This document shows, in pieces, positions 18,822-28,105 of a stretch of DNA of 64,000 bases. The position numbers were made by a program, and so were the translations under genes. The notes under the pieces were generated by a model. The model was not told the origin of the DNA. It saw only the letters and a list, made by a program, of their open reading frames with translations, and searched no databases. How positions within the stretch are numbered: position 1 is the first letter of the stretch; every line of letters begins with the position of its first letter. Source of the DNA: Plebeiibacterium marinum (GTDB lineage: Bacteria > Bacteroidota > Bacteroidia > Bacteroidales > Marinilabiliaceae). Location of the stretch: positions 1-64,000 of the forward strand of contig NZ_JAPDPI010000022.1 of NCBI RefSeq assembly GCF_026013615.1, given 5' to 3'.

Positions 18822-19874
18822 ATGAAAAGATTACTGTATATATTAATTGCAGTATTATTATTTGGCTGCAATAAAAATGAAACTCTAAAAATAGCAATAG
18901 AGAATCCTTATTCAGGAAAATTGTATTTGTATAATACTGTTACGCAAAAAGCAGATACAATATCTTTATCCGGTAATCTGTTTGATATTAATATTGGAGA
19001 TATAGAAGAACCTACTTTATACCATATAATGTTTGAGGGGATTAATAAAAGCGACAGACCAATATATTTAATCCTTTCAAAAGAAGTGACAGAGATAAAA
19101 TTTGCAGATTTAATTGAGGTCAATAACAAATTTTCAGCCAATATTAGAGCTAAATATCCTAACAGGCCTATATTTATGGCAGATCCGAATAATAATAGTG
19201 AATTCTATAAGTTTCAGGATTTATGGATTGAATTCTTTAATAATGTAACAAATTCTGAGTTGAATAAAGATGATATAAAAGAGTTATACTTAAAATTTAT
19301 TGATGATTCAGAAAAGATAATTTTAGCCAACAATAATAAACTTGTTGCTGCTTTTGTAATTAATTATTTGATGAATAATAATCTAATACACCTTGATAAA
19401 ATTCAATTATTCTACTCCTATTTAGAACCAAGAATACAAAAGACTCCATTGGGGCATATAATAGGAAATGAAGTAGGATTTGCAAAGCAGACGGCAGCTC
19501 CAGAATTTTCATTTAAAGATAATCATGGGAATTTGTGCTCGCTTGAAAATCTTAAATCAAGTAAAGTATTATTGCACTTTTGGTCTTCATCTTGTGCTCC
19601 ATGTATTGAAGAAATACCGGAATTATTAAAACTATCGCATGAAAACAAGGGTTTAAAAATCATCAATATATCATTAGATTTGGATAGTATAAGATGGGTT
19701 TCAGGAATGGAGAAGTTAGGGATAGCTGGCATGGTTAATTATTGTGATTTTAAAGGAACATTAGGAAAAATTGCAACCGATTACCATATAAATTCAATAC
19801 CTGCAAATTACCTGATAGATGAAAATGGAAATATTCTATCAAAGGCTCAAACAATCAGTGAATTGCTAAATTAG
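18822..19874 (+). CDS. TlpA-family thioredoxin-like lipoprotein
   Basis: Lipobox 'LLFGCNKNE'; 'VLLHFWSSSCAPCIEEIPELLKL' with CxxC. Confidence 0.9.
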   Translation: MKRLLYILIAVLLFGCNKNETLKIAIENPYSGKLYLYNTVTQKADTISLSGNLFDINIGDIEEPTLYHIMFEGINKSDRPIYLILSKEVTEIKFADLIEVNNKFSANIRAKYPNRPIFMADPNNNSEFYKFQDLWIEFFNNVTNSELNKDDIKELYLKFIDDSEKIILANNNKLVAAFVINYLMNNNLIHLDKIQLFYSYLEPRIQKTPLGHIIGNEVGFAKQTAAPEFSFKDNHGNLCSLENLKSSKVLLHFWSSSCAPCIEEIPELLKLSHENKGLKIINISLDLDSIRWVSGMEKLGIAGMVNYCDFKGTLGKIATDYHINSIPANYLIDENGNILSKAQTISELLN

Positions 19875-19893
19875 TTGATGTTTTTTCGATTTA

Positions 19894-20691
19894 CTACAAA
19901 TTCCTTTGCAAGGAAATATCGTTAAGTGAAACTGACGGGTGGTGATGGCGGGGTTTGCCTACCGATAATTTTTTATACTGAATAACCGATTTGGAGCAAA
20001 AGTGCAAACAGGCAAAGCAACTGTGGCAGTTATCCAGCCTTTGGATATGTTTGCCATGTAACCTGATGTTTTGAAAGGGGCAAACCTGCATGCAATACCC
20101 GCAACGTATACAGCCATCATCTATGGTAAAAAACTTTTCTTTTGCCTTCGTTTCTTTAGTTACAAGTTGTTTAATATCAGCGAATACGGCAAATTCTTTG
20201 TCAAATCCATTTTCCAGCTGCCTGATTTTTTTACTGATATCTAACACTTTCTTGTGCGCTTCCTGGTATTGTTGGTCGGGGTGTTTTGTTTTTGATAAGC
20301 TTATATATGGAAAATGAGCTGCTACCATTGGGATAAAATAGCCTGCATTTAGTGTTTGCCCTAATGCCTGAAGGTATTTTACGGCTAAAGAAAGGGCATT
20401 GCCAAGCTTCGGGTTTGCACCTGTAACTATAACAAAAATATATTGGGGCTTCTGAAAGTTCATTTCTGATAAAAACTCGCAAACAATACGGGGAATCGTC
20501 ATAAAATGTATAGGAAAAATAATGCCAACCCTTTGGGCACTAATCTTTATTGGCCTTTGCTTTAAACACCCGATGATTGGAAAAATTTCACAATCCGTTA
20601 TCTGGTCTTTGATAGTTCGGGCTACACTTAAGCTATTGCCGGTACCAGAGAAATAATACAATGCCGTATCCATAATACATAAAATGAGCAT
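19894..20691 (-). CDS. EFR1-type flavodoxin/2x[4Fe-4S] ferredoxin fusion
   Basis: 'YYFSGTGNSLSVARTIKDQ' flavodoxin loop; 'CIRCGYCMQVCPFQNI' and 'CHSCFACLHFCSKSVIQY'. Confidence 0.92.
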   Translation of the reverse strand: MLILCIMDTALYYFSGTGNSLSVARTIKDQITDCEIFPIIGCLKQRPIKISAQRVGIIFPIHFMTIPRIVCEFLSEMNFQKPQYIFVIVTGANPKLGNALSLAVKYLQALGQTLNAGYFIPMVAAHFPYISLSKTKHPDQQYQEAHKKVLDISKKIRQLENGFDKEFAVFADIKQLVTKETKAKEKFFTIDDGCIRCGYCMQVCPFQNIRLHGKHIQRLDNCHSCFACLHFCSKSVIQYKKLSVGKPRHHHPSVSLNDISLQRNL

Positions 20692-20795
20692 GCAAATATA
20701 CCGGTTTAAAATTGAATTGCACAGAACCTGTAGCAGAGACTAATTAATTCTAATAGTGTGGTTTTTTGATCCTGAAAATAATCTGATTGAAATAG

Positions 20796-20906
20796 GTGAA
20801 ACCATTCCCTGTAAAACACTTTTATAATAGCGGAATGACTGTAGAGGAAATAGCAGAAAGAACTTCTGTTCCAATTTTAATGGTTGGGGAGATCAGTAAA
20901 GATTAA
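20796..20906 (+). pseudogene. Short remnant resembling the C-terminus of an Rpn/PD-(D/E)XK transposase-family protein
   Basis: In-frame 'VKPFPVKHFYNSGMTVEEIAERTSVPILMVGEISKD*' with an upstream in-frame stop. Confidence 0.35.
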
Positions 20907-21026
20907 GAAAAGAAATAGCTATTTTATCCATTAGTCAAACAATGTAAAGCACTTCATCATAAAAATATATCCATTCCTATAAAATACAAGTATTAGTGTA
21001 TATCATTTGATGCTAAATTTTGAAGG

Positions 21027-21407
21027 ATGAAGAAGATACTCATAGTTGATGATGCCCCAGATTCAAGAGTTATTATCAAAAATATATTATCACCCTATAA
21101 TGTAGAAATTATTGAGGCTTGTGACGGGGTAGAGGGGTGGAAATTGATTTTGGTAGAGAAACCGGATCTTATTTTGCTGGATTTGGAAATGCCAAACAAA
21201 AATGGTTTTGAAGTTTTGGACGATATACAGGAAGAATGGCTTGATGTTCCTATCGTAATTATTACCGGAGACCAAAATGACAGTACTTTAGGAAACTGTC
21301 TGTCGAATGGAGCAACCACTCTAGTCCATAAACCAATAGATAAAGAGGTGTTAAGAAAGAAAATATCTGAAATATTAAGCGATATTGTTTTGAAGGATTT
21401 AAACTGA
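21027..21407 (+). CDS. Single-domain response regulator (CheY-like)
   Basis: 'KKILIVDDAPDSR', 'PDLILLDLEMPNKNGFEVL', 'VHKPIDKE'. Confidence 0.95.
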   Translation: MKKILIVDDAPDSRVIIKNILSPYNVEIIEACDGVEGWKLILVEKPDLILLDLEMPNKNGFEVLDDIQEEWLDVPIVIITGDQNDSTLGNCLSNGATTLVHKPIDKEVLRKKISEILSDIVLKDLN

Positions 21408-21543
21408 ATTGAAAATCATTCTGCTTAGTTCATATAGATATTATTAGGTACAAGAAAAAATACAGGTCTATTGAACAAAACCAAGTTTTAGTGTTTTTTA
21501 TACATAATGATTTGTGTTATAAATTAACCTGAAATGATAATAT

Positions 21544-22323
21544 ATGAGAACGATATGGATACTTGTTTTAGTTACTCTCTCTGTTGTTGTTTATGCTCAG
21601 GACGGAGTTCCGGAATTGATTACAGACAGGCCTGACCAAACCGAATCTTCATCGGTAGTCCCCCTTAATTCATTGCAAATTGAAACAGGATTTGTGAGAG
21701 AAAATAACAAAACGGATGATGCCAGGCTAATATCCTTTGCTTATAATACTACCTTGTTGCGTTTTGGTTTGTTCAATAATTTTGAGTTGCGTTTAGGTAT
21801 TGACTATTTGGGTGAAGATGTTTTGGCAAATGATACAGGGGTTTCTGATATTTACTCAGGTTTTGGACCTTTATACACGGGTTTTAAAGTGAAAATTGCA
21901 GAAGAAGATGGTTGGCGACCTGAAGTTGCCTTTTTGGGTGGATTGGCTTTGCCATTTACCGCCAATAAAGATTTTAAGACTGATTATTCAGCATTGAGTT
22001 CCCGGTTTTCCTTTGGACATTCCTTTTCAGAGAGGATTTCTCTTGGTTATAATATTGGCGTTGAATGGGATGGGGAAACACCTGTGCCCGGATATATTTA
22101 TTCGGCAGCCTTAGGAGTTGGGTTAACAGAAAAGCTTGGAGTATTTTTGGAAGGCTTTGGGTTGATTCCGGAAGAAGGAGGGGTAGAACATTTGTGTGAT
22201 GCAGGTTTTACGTTTTTAGTTTTACAAAACTTTCAGTTGGATGTTTCGGGAGGTATAGGAATAAATGAAAATGCAATTGATAATTTTTTTAGTTTTGGTT
22301 TTTCGTATAGGTTCTTTAAATAG
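21544..22323 (+). CDS. MetA-pathway-of-phenol-degradation-like / transporter beta-barrel protein
   Basis: 'LITDRPDQTESSSVVPLNSLQIETGF' and barrel repeats. Confidence 0.75.
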   Translation: MRTIWILVLVTLSVVVYAQDGVPELITDRPDQTESSSVVPLNSLQIETGFVRENNKTDDARLISFAYNTTLLRFGLFNNFELRLGIDYLGEDVLANDTGVSDIYSGFGPLYTGFKVKIAEEDGWRPEVAFLGGLALPFTANKDFKTDYSALSSRFSFGHSFSERISLGYNIGVEWDGETPVPGYIYSAALGVGLTEKLGVFLEGFGLIPEEGGVEHLCDAGFTFLVLQNFQLDVSGGIGINENAIDNFFSFGFSYRFFK

Positions 22324-22367
22324 AAATTAAACCTGATATTATACATATAGGAAATAAAACTTGAATA

Positions 22368-22931
22368 ATGATCACCAGGAGTTTAATAATTAAAGTTGAT
22401 TCAGAAATTAATTTGAAGCAACTGGAGCAGTCGGATTCTAAGGATATTTTTGAAACAATTGATAGCCAGCGTCTTTATCTTGGTCGGTGGCTGCCTTTTG
22501 TAGAAAAAACCAAAGCCTTGTCTGATACAGAGGGATTTGTAAAATCAATTGTTAATGCTCCGGGTGAAAGCTTTGAATATGTTTTTACCATAAGAAAAAA
22601 CAATGAGTTTGTGGGACTTATTGGTTTTAGGGGCACTGACCGGATTAACAACAAAACAGAAATAGGATACTGGCTTTCTGAACTATACCAAAAGCAAGGG
22701 ATCGTTACCAAATCGGTGAATCAGTTATGTGATTTTGCCTTTGATGAACAGGGCATAAACCGGGTTCAGATCAAATGTGCAGTTAAAAATCAGGCTAGCA
22801 ACAATATTCCGGTACGGCTTGGATTTAAGTTTGAAGGGATAGAACGATCAGGAGAATTGCTATCAGGAAATGCGTATACTGATTTAAATGTTTATAGCAA
22901 ACTGAAAGGGGATAGGAGATCAGGAAATTAG
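22368..22931 (+). CDS. RimJ/RimL-like GNAT N-acetyltransferase
   Basis: 'FVGLIGFRGTDRINNKTEIGYWLSELYQKQGIVTKSVNQLCDFAFDEQGINRVQIKC'. Confidence 0.92.
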   Translation: MITRSLIIKVDSEINLKQLEQSDSKDIFETIDSQRLYLGRWLPFVEKTKALSDTEGFVKSIVNAPGESFEYVFTIRKNNEFVGLIGFRGTDRINNKTEIGYWLSELYQKQGIVTKSVNQLCDFAFDEQGINRVQIKCAVKNQASNNIPVRLGFKFEGIERSGELLSGNAYTDLNVYSKLKGDRRSGN

Positions 22932-23158
22932 TCATTTTAAAAATCTTTATGCGTTTAAGGTGGGTTGCAAATTTTGAGCAATTATCATCGACATAGAAAA
23001 TTACTTGCGATAGGTGATGCGATAGGTTCAAAAATGTTAATTTTGTTACGTATTAAAGCCAGAATATAACATATACCAATATTATTTAATGTATTGACTA
23101 TTGCCTGTTGTTATTAATAGGGGTGGTTGTGCATTGAAACCAAAAAAACAATCTACCG

Positions 23159-24118
23159 ATGAAAAATAGTTTGGATGTAATTACATTTGGAGAGTCGATG
23201 GTTTTATTTAGTCCTGGAGACAAGGGGCCGTTGCGACATGTCCATAATTTTACCAAGTCAATTGCCGGAGCAGAATCAAATGTTGCCATAGCACTAAGCA
23301 GACTTGGGCATAGTGTGGGATGGTTTTCAAAAATTGGCGACGATGAATTTGGTCGTTACATAAAGTTCATGGTCAGGGGCGAAGGAGTTGATGTATCACG
23401 TACTATAATAGATAAGGAGCATCAAACCGGGCTTTTATTTAAGGAATTATTTGAACATGTAAACCCCAATGTGTATTATTACCGGAAAAATTCAGCCGCA
23501 AGTTTCCTTCAGCCTGCTGATTTAGATCTGGAATACATTAAAAGTGCAAAGATCCTTCATATTACAGGTATAACACCTGCAATAAGCCAATCAGCAAAAG
23601 AAACTGTACTTGAAGCTATAAAAATAGCAAAGCAAAATGGTATTACAGTTTCGTTTGATCCTAATATAAGGTTGAAATTGTGGTCGCTGGAAGAAGCAAA
23701 GGAAACCATTCTGGAAATATGTAATCACGTGGATATTTTATTTCCTGGAATAGACGAATCAGAGATATTATTAGGGGATACAGATCCTCAAGAAATCTTT
23801 AAAGCTTTCCATGGTATGGGAATTAGTGAAATTGCCCTAAAGCTTGGAAAAAAGGGTTGTATGGTTTCTGATGGAAAAGTTACTGAGTTTGTACCGGGCT
23901 ACATAGTGGAGCACCTGGAGGATACTGTAGGAGCAGGAGATGGTTTTGCAGCAGGGTATTTAAGTAGCAGGTTAAAAGGCCTTTCAATTCAGGAGGCAGG
24001 TGATTTTGCCAATGGAGTGGGTGCTATGGCTACCTTGGTAAGAGGCGATAGTGAGGGATTTCCTACTTATCAGCAACTTCTTGCTTTTACCGGAAAAATA
24101 GATTCTATTGATAGGTAA
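23159..24118 (+). CDS. PfkB-family sugar kinase, 2-dehydro-3-deoxygluconokinase-like
   Basis: 'ITFGESMVLFSPG', 'AGAESNVAIALSRLG', 'DTVGAGDGFAAGYLS'. Confidence 0.88.
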   Translation: MKNSLDVITFGESMVLFSPGDKGPLRHVHNFTKSIAGAESNVAIALSRLGHSVGWFSKIGDDEFGRYIKFMVRGEGVDVSRTIIDKEHQTGLLFKELFEHVNPNVYYYRKNSAASFLQPADLDLEYIKSAKILHITGITPAISQSAKETVLEAIKIAKQNGITVSFDPNIRLKLWSLEEAKETILEICNHVDILFPGIDESEILLGDTDPQEIFKAFHGMGISEIALKLGKKGCMVSDGKVTEFVPGYIVEHLEDTVGAGDGFAAGYLSSRLKGLSIQEAGDFANGVGAMATLVRGDSEGFPTYQQLLAFTGKIDSIDR

Positions 24119-24422
24119 TAGCCTTATCAACCTGGACTAGTCAAAAACTACTATTTGTTTTTGGCTGGTACAGGTTAGGTTTATAAAAAATAAGAATCTG
24201 ATCATTATCTGCATGAGCTCAAACCTTACCTCGCACCCCTCCCCGTCAGTACACTTCAGTTTATTTATTTAAATATCCACCGCATATATTTAAAATTCCA
24301 CTGGTATTATAAAATTGCTTTTGATCTTTGTGCATGGGAGTTAATCCATATTGTGGTAATAAAACAGACCTTGGAAAACTTCTTTATTCAACAAAATTCA
24401 AACATTCATTAAAGAAGAATAA

Positions 24423-25784
24423 ATGAAACCTCAAAAGCTAAGTGTACTTGAAAAAATCGGATATGGCTCGGGAGATGCGGCAGTAAATGTTGTCATTTCA
24501 TCTATGTTCCTTATCATCACTTATTTTTATACTGATGTATTTGGTATTAAACCCACTGATGTTGCTCTAATGTTCTTATTGGTAAGACTTATTGATGCCA
24601 TAAGTGATCCATTAATGGGTATTATTACAGATAAATATAAATCTAAAAAGTATGGTCGTTTCCGTCCTTATTTCTTGTATTTATCTATTCCTTTCGGGAT
24701 TTCAGTATTTCTGACGTTTACAACTCCCGGATTTGATTATACAGGTAAACTGATCTATGCTTATTGTACATACATCTTAGTAACCTTAATGTTTACTTCA
24801 GTTACCATTCCTTACATTTCATTAATCGGGGTGTTAACAAATGATCCAAAAGAGCGCTTGTCTGCAAGTGGATATCGTTTATTCTTTGCAAAAGTAGCAG
24901 CATTTGGTGTATCTATTTTGGTTCCAATCATGGCTAAATCATTCGGAGCTGGAAACATTGCTCGTGGATATCAATTGGCTATGGGTGTTATGGCACTTGG
25001 GGGTACACTATTATTTATATTTTGTTTTGTTACAACTAAAGAACGTATCGAACATATTGTAGAAAAAACACCTTATTTACAACAATTAAAATACCTGATT
25101 AAAAACGGTCAATGGATGTTACTGTTAGGTTCGTGTTTATCGGGTACTACAGGCTATGTTATTCGTGCCTCAGTCGCTATTTATTACGCAAAGTATTACC
25201 TTGGAGGAGATGAGGTTGTACAATCTACATTTATGGGTACCGGAGTTGCAGCTGCTATTTTAGCTATGCCGGCTTCTACTCTTATTACCAAACGTTTTTG
25301 TAAGGTGAAATTATTCTGGATGTCACAGTATGGAGTAGGAATACTGAGTATCCTTATGTTTTTATTAATTAAACCTCAACCAGAAAGCATGATGTCTGCT
25401 TACGTAATGTATTTCATTCTTTCGTTTGTAGTTGACATTCATGCTCCAATATTCTGGACTGCTATTGCTGAGGCTGTAGACCATGGACAAGCTGAAACTG
25501 GTGTACGTGTTTCTGGTTTGGCATTCGGAGGTATTTCGTTTGCGCAAAAAGCAGGTATGGGTGTTGCCGGAGCTGTTGTAGGTTTATTACTTTCTGGCTT
25601 TGGATATGTAGCACCAACTGAAGAAATTCTTAATCCTGTTCAATCAGAAACTGCTCTTTTAGGACTGTCTTTAATGTTAACAATTATTCCAGGAGTATTC
25701 CACGTAATCAATGGAATGTTGATTATGCGATATAAGATTACAGATAAGTATTACGAAACAATAAAAGCAAAAATTCATATTTAA
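24423..25784 (+). CDS. Glycoside-pentoside-hexuronide (GPH)-type MFS symporter
   Basis: 'EKIGYGSGDAAVNVV', 'DAISDPLMGIITDKYKSKKYGRFRPYFLY'. Confidence 0.93.
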   Translation: MKPQKLSVLEKIGYGSGDAAVNVVISSMFLIITYFYTDVFGIKPTDVALMFLLVRLIDAISDPLMGIITDKYKSKKYGRFRPYFLYLSIPFGISVFLTFTTPGFDYTGKLIYAYCTYILVTLMFTSVTIPYISLIGVLTNDPKERLSASGYRLFFAKVAAFGVSILVPIMAKSFGAGNIARGYQLAMGVMALGGTLLFIFCFVTTKERIEHIVEKTPYLQQLKYLIKNGQWMLLLGSCLSGTTGYVIRASVAIYYAKYYLGGDEVVQSTFMGTGVAAAILAMPASTLITKRFCKVKLFWMSQYGVGILSILMFLLIKPQPESMMSAYVMYFILSFVVDIHAPIFWTAIAEAVDHGQAETGVRVSGLAFGGISFAQKAGMGVAGAVVGLLLSGFGYVAPTEEILNPVQSETALLGLSLMLTIIPGVFHVINGMLIMRYKITDKYYETIKAKIHI

Positions 25785-25785
25785 G

Positions 25786-26730
25786 ATGGCAACAGAAAAA
25801 AGTGCTCCTATTGTAGAGCAAAGAGCCGATCCATTTATTTATAAACATACTGATGGGTATTATTATTTTACCGGTTCGGTTCCTTCGTACGACTGCATAG
25901 AACTCCGTAAAGCAAAAACGCTTGAGGGATTACAAGATGCAGAAATATTTAGTATCTGGCACAAGCACGAGTCTGGTCCGATGAGCCAACATATCTGGGC
26001 CCCTGAAATTCATTATCTGGATGGGAAATGGTACATTTATTTTGCAGGCAGCGAAGTTGATGATATTTGGAAATTAAGGCCATATGTATTGGAATGCAAA
26101 GGCCAGGATCCTTTGAAAGATGAATGGATAGAGTTGGGGCAGATGCAGCCGGCAGATGGAGACAATAAAACATTTATTGATTTTTCGCTGGATGCAACCA
26201 TCTTTGAAAATAAAGGAAAAAGGTATTTCTGCTGGGCAGAAAAAACAGGGGGGCAGTTTGCTGCTTCCAACTTATATTTGGCAGAAATGGAGTCGCCCAT
26301 TAAATTAAAAACAGTCCAGTTTATGCTTACTACGCCTGATTATGATTGGGAACGTGTTGATTTTTGGGTAAACGAGGGACCTGCTGTAATCAAGAATAAG
26401 GGAAAGATTTATATTGCATTTTCAGCGAGTGCTACGGGAGCATGTTATTGCATGGGGATGATGGAAGCTGATGAAGACTCCGATTTGCTGGACAGGAATT
26501 CATGGAAGAAATCAAGGTATCCGGTTTTGGAATCCGATTACGAAAAAGGAATATACGGACCCGGTCATAATTGCTTTACAGTAGCCGAAGATGATAAAAC
26601 ACCATTATGTGTTTATCATGCCCGGGATTACGAAAAAATTGAAGGTGACCCCTTGTATGATCCAAACAGGCATGCCAGGGTTATGGAAGTGAAGTTTGAC
26701 AAGGAAGGCAAGCCTGTTTTTGAGTTTTAA
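25786..26730 (+). CDS. Glycoside hydrolase family 43-like protein
   Basis: 'RADPFIYKHTDGYYYFTGSVPSYDCIELRKAKTLEGL', 'HIWAPEIHYLDGKWYIYFAGS', 'GPGHNCF'; no signal peptide. Confidence 0.92.
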   Translation: MATEKSAPIVEQRADPFIYKHTDGYYYFTGSVPSYDCIELRKAKTLEGLQDAEIFSIWHKHESGPMSQHIWAPEIHYLDGKWYIYFAGSEVDDIWKLRPYVLECKGQDPLKDEWIELGQMQPADGDNKTFIDFSLDATIFENKGKRYFCWAEKTGGQFAASNLYLAEMESPIKLKTVQFMLTTPDYDWERVDFWVNEGPAVIKNKGKIYIAFSASATGACYCMGMMEADEDSDLLDRNSWKKSRYPVLESDYEKGIYGPGHNCFTVAEDDKTPLCVYHARDYEKIEGDPLYDPNRHARVMEVKFDKEGKPVFEF

Positions 26731-26737
26731 ATATTAT

Positions 26738-26779
26738 ATCTTCAATATTCTGCAAAAAAAATGGCAGAATATTGAAGAT
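26738..26779. terminator. Perfect 16-bp hairpin between convergent genes
   Basis: ATCTTCAATATTCTGC / GCAGAATATTGAAGAT. Confidence 0.6.
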
Positions 26780-26874
26780 GAGTTGAATAAGTAATAATGT
26801 ATATTTGGTCAATTAGTTACTTCTTAAAGTAAATTGATTAAAGCATAAATTGAATATTTTGCTATCCGCTAGAA

Positions 26875-27888
26875 TTATGTAGAACCCCCGACTATCAGTT
26901 GTCCATCCAAATATACCACCCTTGGTTCCGGATCAGCAAAAGGACTTATTTTTATTCTTTGAAAAAGCATTTCTGCAGAAGTTTTTCCTATCTCTAAACC
27001 TTTAGGCTGGATGGCCGTGATCACAGGGTTATACATGCTTCGGAAAGGTTCTTCGCAAAAAGCTACTACCGAAATATCATTGGGAACAGGTAGTCCCTTG
27101 CTATAAATAGCTTGCATTACACCCGAGAGTGTTAAGTCGCTGATGGCAAAAATAGCATCCGGGGGATCAGGGAGTTCTAACAGGTCAATTGTTTTTCGTT
27201 TTGCTTCTTCTGGCCATTCACATGAAATAACATAGTCTTCGTTATACTCAATTCCATAATTCTTCAAGGCGGATTTGTATCCATTGAGCCTGTTTCTGCT
27301 AATTAATAAGTTAATGTTTCCTGTGCAGATGGCAATTTTTTTTCTTTGTTTGCTTATTAAATGAGATACAGCATCAAATGCTGCTGAAGTATCGTCAAGC
27401 AGAACCACATCAGTGTTTATATCCTGTACCACTCTGTCGTAAAAAACCATAGGTAATCCCATGTTGATAACCTGCTGAAAATGTGTAAAATCAGTTGTGG
27501 TTCTTGACACGGAGGCGATAATACCTTCCACATTGTTGGCGATTAAAATATCAAGGTTTTCAACTTCTCGCTCATACGATTCTTTTGATTGTAAGATCAA
27601 CAGGTTGTACCCGTATTTATGAACCACTTCTTCAATACCCTCAATTACAGAAGGAAGAAAAAAGTGTGAGATTTGAGGAGCTAATAGGCCTATTACTTTA
27701 CTTTTTTTATGGCGTAATGATGCTGCTACAGTATTAGGAACATAATGTAGTTTCTTTGCCATTCGTTTTACCATGTCCCTGGTTTTCTGACTTACATCCG
27801 GGTGGTCTTTTAAGGCTCTGCTAACTGTGGATTTATTTAAACCCAGCTTTTCTGCAATGTCTTTTAATGTGGCAGGATTTCTTTTCAT
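26875..27888 (-). CDS. LacI-family transcriptional regulator
   Basis: 'ATLKDIAEKLGLNKSTVSRALKDHPDVSQKTRDMVKRMAKKLHYVPNTVAASLR'. Confidence 0.97.
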   Translation of the reverse strand: MKRNPATLKDIAEKLGLNKSTVSRALKDHPDVSQKTRDMVKRMAKKLHYVPNTVAASLRHKKSKVIGLLAPQISHFFLPSVIEGIEEVVHKYGYNLLILQSKESYEREVENLDILIANNVEGIIASVSRTTTDFTHFQQVINMGLPMVFYDRVVQDINTDVVLLDDTSAAFDAVSHLISKQRKKIAICTGNINLLISRNRLNGYKSALKNYGIEYNEDYVISCEWPEEAKRKTIDLLELPDPPDAIFAISDLTLSGVMQAIYSKGLPVPNDISVVAFCEEPFRSMYNPVITAIQPKGLEIGKTSAEMLFQRIKISPFADPEPRVVYLDGQLIVGGST

Positions 27889-27957
27889 TTTGAAGCTGTT
27901 TTATAAGAGAAAGATTAGTATTTGTATTCTGCAATAAAAATAATAAAAAAAGATATT

Positions 27958-27989
27958 AACAACAACCGGTTGTGCAACCGGTTGTTGTT
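27958..27989. promoter_or_regulatory. LacI-type operator: 32-bp palindrome AACAACAACCGGTTG-TG-CAACCGGTTGTTGTT
   Basis: Perfect 15-bp arms; contains two CAACCGGTTG palindromes; in the divergent lacI/TonB-receptor region. Confidence 0.75.
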
Positions 27990-28105
27990 GTAAGTGTCAT
28001 AAATACAGGGTTTGAGCTATTGTGTCGTATGTTAACAAATACTAAATTAGCATCATATTTATGAATTAAATACTAAAGCAGCTTCGGTTAATTAAAAAAA
28101 ATGTT

